Shown here piece after piece: positions 7,601-11,165 of a stretch of 11,165 nucleotides of DNA (within the stretch, counting starts at the first letter, position 1; each line of letters begins with the position of its first letter). The notes below the pieces were generated by a model. That model did no database searches. It worked only from the letters and a program-made list of their open reading frames with translations, and was not told the DNA's origin. This DNA comes from Gemmatimonadota bacterium. GTDB lineage: Bacteria; Gemmatimonadota; Gemmatimonadetes; Longimicrobiales; Gaopeijiaceae. The DNA lies in contig JAHEKK010000053.1 of NCBI GenBank assembly GCA_024638395.1, positions 1 through 11,165 on the forward strand, in the 5' to 3' direction. The translations under genes were made by a program, and so were the position numbers.

Positions 7601-8887
7601 CAAGGGCCCGAAGACGTCGGTGCTCAGATCAACGTCCAAGTTCGGTTGCGGCCCGGGTCCGAGACCGTGGACATGCAGCCGGACCACGTGTGAAGGATCC
7701 ACGAACCCTGGATGGACCCACTCCGCGGTCGCCGACCGACCGCCAAACTCGAGCTCCATCTGCGGGATGTAGTTGAGAACCACGTCGAAGGCATCTCTCG
7801 GGACGCCAGCGCTGGCTCCTGGCAGTGCGTATACCGACATCTTCAGCAACGCAGCCTTCACTCGCCGGGCCAGATCCTCGAAGGTGTCTTCCCGTTCCAC
7901 CTTGATGGAGAGTGGGAAGAGCTCCACGAACAAGCCGCTGGTTTCTCGGGCTTCCTGGTCGGGGCGCATCCTGAAGGGCACGCCGATGGTGACGCGTTGC
8001 CGGTCCCCTGTCCGGTGCATCCAAGCCGCCAGGATGGATGCAAAGAAGGTGAAACCGGACTGCTCTTCCGAGAGGCCTCTGAACGGTGGCTGGGCCACCA
8101 GTTGTCGAATCCCCTCGGACTGTCGGGCATTCAACGGCAGTGGTGTGCGTACGGACTCCCCGCGTCCTTGGGCCGGCTTCCCGTAGAAGTGGCGTTTGGC
8201 GAATTCCGGTGGCGAAGCATGTTGCCAGAAGGCCTGGGCCCGTGCCCATTCCGGAGAGCTTCGCAAACCCTGCTCCAGATGTCGCCGAGCGGCAAATTGA
8301 GGCACGTCTTCAAAGGCGGGGTCGCGACCCTCCGCCAGCGTCCGATACAGCTCTCCGAGGCGGCCAAAAAGCCGCGTCATCGACCACGCGTCGGTGACGA
8401 GGTGGTGCTGGGTGAGGATGAGGACCGACGTGCCGTCCCGTCCGGGGACGAGGGTTAGCCTGGTCAGTTCTGTTTCGGGAGAGAGGGGGGCCGCGGCGGC
8501 TTCTGCCAGGGCGTCTGGAAGGCTCCGAGAGGGACCGGCGACATTCTCCTCGAGGACCTGCAGAGACGGTCCCACATCCTCCCGGACGATGGGAACGGGT
8601 CGCGTCCCGTCGAACACATAGACGGTGCGTAGGATATCCCGCTCAGCCGCAAGACTTTGCAGCGCTCGCTGGACGACCGTGGGTTCGAGGGCTTCGTCGA
8701 TGTGAAAAGCGATGGACATGTTATAGAGCGGCATGCCCCCATCCAGCCGCTGCCCTGCCCAGATCGACGCTTCCGCCGTCGTGAGGCTGGCTCTCCCGGC
8801 TGGTGATTCGGCCGACTCTCCCGTCCAGACGGGAAGCGGCCGGCCGGAGTGGGCTGCCGCGGCGATCTTGTTGTCGTTTTGTATCAT
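4613..8887 (-). CDS. NRPS-1, single module C-A-PCP with a PP-loop ATPase domain inserted in the A domain
   Basis: 1424 residues. Condensation domain about 34-455, with HHLVTDAW at 161-168 (the usual HHxxxDG has Ala for Gly). Adenylation domain about 478-915 resuming at about 1251-1310: A3 YTSGSTGQPKG (634-644), A5 NEYGPTE (772-778), A7 YRTGD (861-865), A8 GRRDNQVKIRGARIELGEVE (879-898), A10 Lys1302 in GEGGKLDR. Between A8 and A9, residues about 918-1250 are an inserted zinc-ribbon/PP-loop domain, listed separately. Carrier domain with Ser1359 in IGGDSM. The tail of about 30 residues is rich in Ala/Glu and may be a docking linker. My hand-derived specificity code is DLTKVGEVAK, close to known Asn codes (Asp less likely). 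An in-frame TGA directly precedes the ATG, which fixes the start; no clear Shine-Dalgarno is seen. As first gene of the minus-strand run, its leading C domain could be a starter C that acylates the first residue, but an upstream module elsewhere cannot be excluded. Confidence 0.95.
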   Translation of the reverse strand: MIQNDNKIAAAAHSGRPLPVWTGESAESPAGRASLTTAEASIWAGQRLDGGMPLYNMSIAFHIDEALEPTVVQRALQSLAAERDILRTVYVFDGTRPVPIVREDVGPSLQVLEENVAGPSRSLPDALAEAAAAPLSPETELTRLTLVPGRDGTSVLILTQHHLVTDAWSMTRLFGRLGELYRTLAEGRDPAFEDVPQFAARRHLEQGLRSSPEWARAQAFWQHASPPEFAKRHFYGKPAQGRGESVRTPLPLNARQSEGIRQLVAQPPFRGLSEEQSGFTFFASILAAWMHRTGDRQRVTIGVPFRMRPDQEARETSGLFVELFPLSIKVEREDTFEDLARRVKAALLKMSVYALPGASAGVPRDAFDVVLNYIPQMELEFGGRSATAEWVHPGFVDPSHVVRLHVHGLGPGPQPNLDVDLSTDVFGPLERGWFNRHFSALMDAAVRNPDTTIGDVDITTWDEAAGFVPTSQTKVRPGSILELFQKRVDADPDAPAIEEGETVISYRALDERSRRAAAGLSDAGAKPGDLVGISIPRSADYIVAMLAVLRSGAAFVPIDPDAPAARNDHILKDAGTEIIVHSGADGHGAPFPSVPGRETAHESLRRRLSLRELELAPPRLDPNPDESDLAYVLYTSGSTGQPKGVEVTHGNLADYVSWAAECYGNRAAVRLPFFTSPAFDLTLTSLLVPLVTGGSVVVYRDHGEPAATTIQRVFEENRVDVVKLTPSHLMLIRDSSLKESRVRGLVLGGEELPTSLAAQALASLPPGATVYNEYGPTEATVACLIHRFDPAVDTDHSVPIGRPTANVGVHVLDHHLRPTPRGVVGEICVSGARVARGYRNLPQRTKEVFLEDPSEPGVPMYRTGDFGRWTPDGTLHFLGRRDNQVKIRGARIELGEVESALGSHPDVDACAAYLIEGPRVDAGRCTRCGLESAHPRAQLDGEGVCAVCRRFEAKRDQVASYFGTMGDLEELLAETRSRAAGLQDCLMLLSGGKDSTYALCKIVEMGARPLVFMLDNGFISDQAKANARRVVDQLGLELILARPEGMEDIFRDSLERFSNVCEGCFKTIYTLAVNLAHSRGLRTIVTGLSRGQIFETRLQDLYRRNIFEPAEVEATILSARKAYHRMDDAVSRLLDVSLFETEEVFDEIRFLDFYRYCDDPLDVVLEYIGEHTPWIRPSDTGRSTNCLINEAGIYVHKTERGFHNYSMPYSWDVRLGHKKVEAAVEELDDDLDPENISRLLGRVAYQVRSRSHEGKRLAACYVGSREIPVSELRKFMAPQLPPEALPGSFLRLDTLPMGEGGKLDRSALPQATSDRPLLDVVFVPPRNTGEEQLATIWREVLGLDDIGVHDNFFEIGGDSMHCVQIVAAASEVGLRIEPRDLFDHPTVAGLADVAMPVRQRAATPEPAVATAEELEDLQRQFGEF
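4619..4624 (-). promoter_or_regulatory. Putative ribosome binding site for the TTG start of NRPS-2
   Basis: On the minus strand GGGGAG lies inside the last codons of NRPS-1, 9 nt before the TTG at 4609-4607. This is good Shine-Dalgarno spacing and supports initiation at TTG. A second purine stretch, GAAGG, abuts the TTG and is too close to serve. The site is not proven; termination-reinitiation at the adjacent TGA would give the same outcome. Confidence 0.5.
5138..6136 (-). other. Zinc-ribbon + PP-loop ATP-pyrophosphatase domain inserted in the NRPS-1 adenylation domain
   Basis: Residues about 918-1250 of NRPS-1. It opens with two CxxC pairs (C925/C928 and C945/C948; CTRC and CAVC flanking GEGV), a typical zinc ribbon. 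The PP-loop LSGGKDSTYAL follows, with SGGKDS at 990-995, then LDNGFISD (1014-1021), a CEGC pair (C1061/C1064), TGLSRGQ (1086-1092), and a conserved-looking C-terminal part with DTGRSTNC (1179-1186) and YSWDVRLGHKK (1209-1219). PP-loop enzymes split ATP to AMP and pyrophosphate to activate a carbonyl. The order zinc ribbon, SGGKDS, CxxC, StN..GF..Y..eVR.G resembles WbpG-type N-acetyl-sugar amidotransferases, and the cysteine layout also recalls TtuA/Ncs6 tRNA thiolases. The flanks join into a normal A-subdomain (HPDVDACAAYLIE before, GKRLAACYVGS after), so this is a clean insertion at the site where methyltransferase domains insert in other NRPSs. The biochemical role is inferred, not known. 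Confidence 0.85.
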
Positions 8888-8921
8888 TCAGATGCGGTGG
8901 TGACGGCGTGGGGGTGGCAAG

Positions 8922-8981
8922 AAGGGGTCCGAAAGGGTCTCGACGCACATCATTACTGCAAGAGCCCTACCAAAAGGGGTC
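8922..8981 (+). repeat. Three AAGGGGTC-type direct repeats, candidate operator
   Basis: AAGGGGTC at 8922-8929, AAAGGGTC at 8932-8939 and AAGGGGTC at 8974-8981. The spacings between equivalent bases are 10 and 42 bp, near one and four helical turns, which would put bound proteins on one face of the DNA. The repeats lie 35-95 bp upstream of the NRPS-1 start. Short G-rich words recur easily in GC-rich DNA, so chance is possible. Confidence 0.3.
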
Positions 8982-9051
8982 TTCTGTGTGCCCGTTCCGG
9001 GGCAGCATTCTTGCAACGGACCTGACCGGTCCAAGACGTGCTTGCCTCGAA

Positions 9052-9070
9052 CAAGCCCTGTCCAAGCCCT
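9052..9070 (+). repeat. Tandem CAAGCCCT repeat just upstream of the hupE-like gene
   Basis: CAAGCCCT occurs at 9052-9059 and again at 9063-9070 with a 3-nt spacer, an 11-bp period. It ends 8 bp before the ATG at 9079 and takes the place where a Shine-Dalgarno would be expected; none is seen. It could be an operator or a leader element, or be coincidental. Confidence 0.25.
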
Positions 9071-9078
9071 CTATCTTC

Positions 9079-10296
9079 ATGTGCATCATGATCATACGCC
9101 GTTGCGCCATCGCTTCTCTGGCCTTTGTCCTCTGGGTCGTCGCCGCCCCGCCGGCACTCCATGCCTCGGCGCCCGCACCACATGAGCCGGGCCAGAGCTA
9201 CATGTATCTCCGAATCCACGAGGACTCGCTGGCTGTCCGCCTCGAGATTCGTGCCGAAGACCTCAACCAGGCCCTGGGGCTGGGCTGGCGCGCGGAGTCC
9301 GGTCGGTCCGAGACCGAGATCGCTACGGACCTGAGACGAATCCGTGAATACGTGGAAGCTCGCTTCTCTCTGGCTGCCGAGGGCCGGCCACTGGACCTGA
9401 GATTCACGGGTCTCGACGTACGGTTTGTCGACTGGGGCGACTTTGTGATGCTCAACTACGAGTCCGACGGGCTCGAAGCCGTTCCCGATTCCATCGACAT
9501 CGATTTCTCGTTGTTCTTCGAGTGGAACCCGGACCATCGGGATATGGTCATCATCGAGCACAACTGGAAGACGGGCACCTTCAACAACGAAGCCGGCGTC
9601 TCCCTGATCATGAGTCCCGGCAACACGTCCCAGACCCTGGATCTGACAACCTCCAGCGTCTGGCGTGGTTTCATTGCCATGATCTGGCAGGGTGTGTGGC
9701 ACATCCTCATCGGCTTGGATCACATCCTGTTTCTCGTGGCCCTGGTGCTTCCTGCGGTGCTGGTTCGAGCCGATGGACGCTGGGAGCCGGCGGAGAGCTT
9801 CAGAACGGCGCTGATCAAGCTTGTTGCCATTGTCACCTTCTTCACGATAGCCCATAGCGTGACGCTGAGTCTGGCCGCCCTCGACCTGGTTCGTTTCCCA
9901 TCTCGGGTTATCGAATCGATCATTGCAGCCTCCATCGCGGTCGCGGCCGCCGCGAACCTCATGCCCCAGCTTCATATTCGCGAGTGGTTGATCGCGTTTC
10001 TCTTCGGGCTCTTTCACGGGTTCGGGTTTGCCTCGGTGCTCGGCGATATCGGGCTGTCCCGGGAGTTTCTGGTTCTCACGCTCCTGGGATTCAACATCGG
10101 CGTTGAGCTCGGCCAGATCGCGATCATCGCCGTGATCTTCCCGATACTCTTCGTTCTACGGGGAACGCGACTGTATCGTTGGATCTTCCGCCTGGGCTCC
10201 GCGTTCCTGATCCTCATCGCGCTGCACTGGGTAGCGGAGCGCTGGTTTGGATGGAGCATACCCATTCGACGTATTATTGGTGGCTTTTTCGCGTGA
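9079..10296 (+). CDS. HupE/UreJ_2-family membrane protein, putative metal (Ni/Co) permease-like
   Basis: 405 residues from the ATG at 9079; a second in-frame ATG at 9088 is equally possible. A signal peptide (RR at 7-8, hydrophobic 9-23, Ala-rich cleavage region about 26-31) precedes a soluble extracytoplasmic domain of about 160 residues (32-195). About six membrane segments follow (about 207-229, 246-270, 276-294, 302-322, 331-359, 367-386). Motifs GVWHILIGLDHILFL (205-219), AHSVTLSLA (258-266), HGFGFASVL (313-321) and FNIGVELGQ (338-346) are typical of the HupE/UreJ_2 family. HupE and UreJ of hydrogenase and urease operons are linked to nickel uptake; members with this long N-terminal domain are poorly characterised, so metal transport is an inference. 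The reading frame stays open upstream to 8803, but that part overlaps NRPS-1 antisense and lacks family similarity. The gene is transcribed away from the NRPS genes and is followed after 4 nt by the dehydrogenase, suggesting a two-gene operon. Confidence 0.85.
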   Translation: MCIMIIRRCAIASLAFVLWVVAAPPALHASAPAPHEPGQSYMYLRIHEDSLAVRLEIRAEDLNQALGLGWRAESGRSETEIATDLRRIREYVEARFSLAAEGRPLDLRFTGLDVRFVDWGDFVMLNYESDGLEAVPDSIDIDFSLFFEWNPDHRDMVIIEHNWKTGTFNNEAGVSLIMSPGNTSQTLDLTTSSVWRGFIAMIWQGVWHILIGLDHILFLVALVLPAVLVRADGRWEPAESFRTALIKLVAIVTFFTIAHSVTLSLAALDLVRFPSRVIESIIAASIAVAAAANLMPQLHIREWLIAFLFGLFHGFGFASVLGDIGLSREFLVLTLLGFNIGVELGQIAIIAVIFPILFVLRGTRLYRWIFRLGSAFLILIALHWVAERWFGWSIPIRRIIGGFFA

Positions 10297-10300
10297 CCAC

Positions 10301-11165
10301 ATGACCGTAACGTCCGACGAGCTCGATCCAGGGGAAGGCCAGTTCGGAGCGCTCCGCAACGACTTGATGGAGTTTGCGGAGCGGGAACTGACTGAGGGGC
10401 GTCTGCGGGTCATCGCTCGAGACCACGAAGGCGCGTTTTCGCGCCAGCTTTGGAAGGCTTGCGCCGACTTCGGTGTTCTCGGTTGGGCTGTGCCTCAGGA
10501 GTACGGTGGCGCGGGATTGGACATCGTCACCATTACCAGACTCATGGAAGCGTTTGGCTTCGTCTGCCGGGACAATGGTCTTGCCTTCGCCCTCGGCGCC
10601 CAGATGTGGGGGATTCAGTCGGCCCTTCTGAAGTTTGGGACGTCCGGCCAGATCGACCGCTTTCTACCGGGGCTGCTTCGCGGCGAGTCGATTGCGGCCT
10701 ATGCCATCACGGAAGCGGCGTCGGGGTCAGATGCCTTCGGTCTGGAAGCTACCGCCGTCCGGACGTCGGGGAGATACGTTCTGAATGGGGAGAAGGTCTG
10801 GGTAACCTTCGCTCCCATCGCAGACGTTGCCCTGGTCTTCGCGAAGACCGAGCCGTCCGCCGGTCGCTGGGGGATCTCCGCCTTCCTTGTGGAGGCGGAT
10901 TCGCCGGGGTACGTCGCCCATCCGCTGGAACAGAAGATGGGTCTGAGGACCGTCCCTTTCGGCCGAATCAGCCTGGAGGGATGTGAAGTTCCCGAAGAAC
11001 GGCGGCTTGGCCCCGAGGGGGCGGGTGCGAGCATCTTCGCCTCTTCGCAGACCTGGGAACGCAGCTTGGTGCTGGCTCCTCAAGTTGGCGCCATGGAGCG
11101 CCAACTCCGGGACTGTATCGAGTTGTCGCGCACTCGTCACCGCGGCGGGCAGCCCGTTGGCCGGC
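10301..11165 (+). CDS. Acyl-CoA dehydrogenase family protein, 3' end outside window
   Basis: The frame opens with ATG at 10301, 4 nt after the hupE-like stop, and runs to the window edge: 288 residues of an expected 380 or so. It is a flavin-dependent dehydrogenase that would introduce an alpha,beta double bond into an acyl thioester. Visible family signatures: WAVPQEYGGAGLD (62-74), AYAITEAASGSDA (133-145, the FAD/substrate-contacting segment), LNGEKVWVTFAPIAD (161-175; the usual WITN is WVTF here), and QKMGLRTVPFGRISLEG (211-227) followed by VPEERRLG. The catalytic base, usually a C-terminal Glu, lies beyond the edge. In NRPS/PKS clusters such enzymes often act on carrier-protein-bound starters or extender units, so a role in making an unsaturated acyl starter is plausible; ordinary fatty- or amino-acid catabolism is the alternative. 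No clear ribosome binding site is seen, fitting coupled translation with the gene before it. Confidence 0.9.
   Translation, partial: MTVTSDELDPGEGQFGALRNDLMEFAERELTEGRLRVIARDHEGAFSRQLWKACADFGVLGWAVPQEYGGAGLDIVTITRLMEAFGFVCRDNGLAFALGAQMWGIQSALLKFGTSGQIDRFLPGLLRGESIAAYAITEAASGSDAFGLEATAVRTSGRYVLNGEKVWVTFAPIADVALVFAKTEPSAGRWGISAFLVEADSPGYVAHPLEQKMGLRTVPFGRISLEGCEVPEERRLGPEGAGASIFASSQTWERSLVLAPQVGAMERQLRDCIELSRTRHRGGQPVGR

Larger units (their letters stand above)
8888..9078. promoter_or_regulatory. Divergent intergenic region between NRPS-1 and the hupE-like gene
   Basis: These 191 bp separate the NRPS operon (minus) from the hupE-like/dehydrogenase pair (plus) and must hold the promoters for both. 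I see no convincing -35/-10 pair. Visible structure: three AAGGGGTC-type repeats on the plus strand (8922-8929, 8932-8939 as AAAGGGTC, and 8974-8981), a perfect GACCGGTC palindrome at 9024-9031, and a tandem CAAGCCCT repeat at 9052-9059 and 9063-9070. These are candidate operators for shared control of both directions. No open reading frame here looks genuine. Confidence 0.5.

Noticed and set aside
9018..9032. GGACC-N5-GGTCC inverted repeat as a terminator
   Set aside because: The stem is only 5 bp, no T-run follows, and it lies upstream of a gene rather than after one; at most it is an operator.
8803..9078. Upstream extension of the hupE-like frame to 8803
   Set aside because: It would overlap the NRPS-1 N-terminus antisense, and the extra 92 residues do not look like the family. 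A clear signal peptide begins at 9079/9088.
8953..10017. Open frame of 354 residues on the minus strand opposite the hupE-like gene
   Set aside because: It is the antisense shadow of a well-supported membrane protein. Its sequence is hydrophilic and low in family-like motifs, as expected for a mirror frame in GC-rich DNA.
10281..10301. Search for a terminator or promoter between the hupE-like gene and the dehydrogenase
   Set aside because: Only 4 nt separate stop and start; there is no room for either, so the two are treated as one transcript.

Overview
The window (roughly 60% GC by eye, densely coding on both strands, no RNA genes or mobile elements seen) is the core of a non-ribosomal peptide synthetase (NRPS) cluster from a bacterium with a fairly GC-rich genome. 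Codon use and the HupE and acyl-CoA dehydrogenase neighbours would fit a soil or marine lineage such as Gemmatimonadota, Acidobacteriota, Myxococcota or a proteobacterium. That placement is a guess; nothing in the window fixes the taxon.

Left part, minus strand, transcribed right to left. Three consecutive NRPS genes are tightly coupled. NRPS-1 (8887 to 4613) is one module, C-A-PCP. Its adenylation domain is split between core motifs A8 and A9 by an insert of about 330 residues: a zinc-ribbon plus a PP-loop ATP-pyrophosphatase domain (SGGKDS), most like the N-acetyl-sugar amidotransferase (WbpG) / tRNA-thiolase end of the adenine nucleotide alpha hydrolase superfamily. NRPS-2 (4609 to 92) is C-A-PCP-E. 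NRPS-3 starts at 95 with an ATGA overlap and runs out of the window after 31 residues of a condensation domain. NRPS-1 and NRPS-2 are in the same frame, separated by one TGA and one AGG codon, and NRPS-2 begins at TTG.

Right part, plus strand. After a divergent intergenic region of about 190 bp (8888-9078) with short repeats come a HupE/UreJ_2-like membrane protein (9079-10296) and, 4 nt later, an acyl-CoA dehydrogenase (10301 to beyond the right edge).

Working model (inference): module 1 activates a residue whose specificity code reads Asn-like (DLTKVGEVAK). The inserted PP-loop domain uses ATP to modify a carbonyl or amide on that residue, by amidine/amide formation or thiolation. Module 2 adds and epimerises a second residue (code DSALIAEVWK, possibly His-like), and NRPS-3 continues the chain. 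The dehydrogenase may tailor an acyl starter or a later intermediate, and the HupE protein may link the cluster to Ni/Co or another metal. The PP-loop domain inside an adenylation domain is the standout feature.
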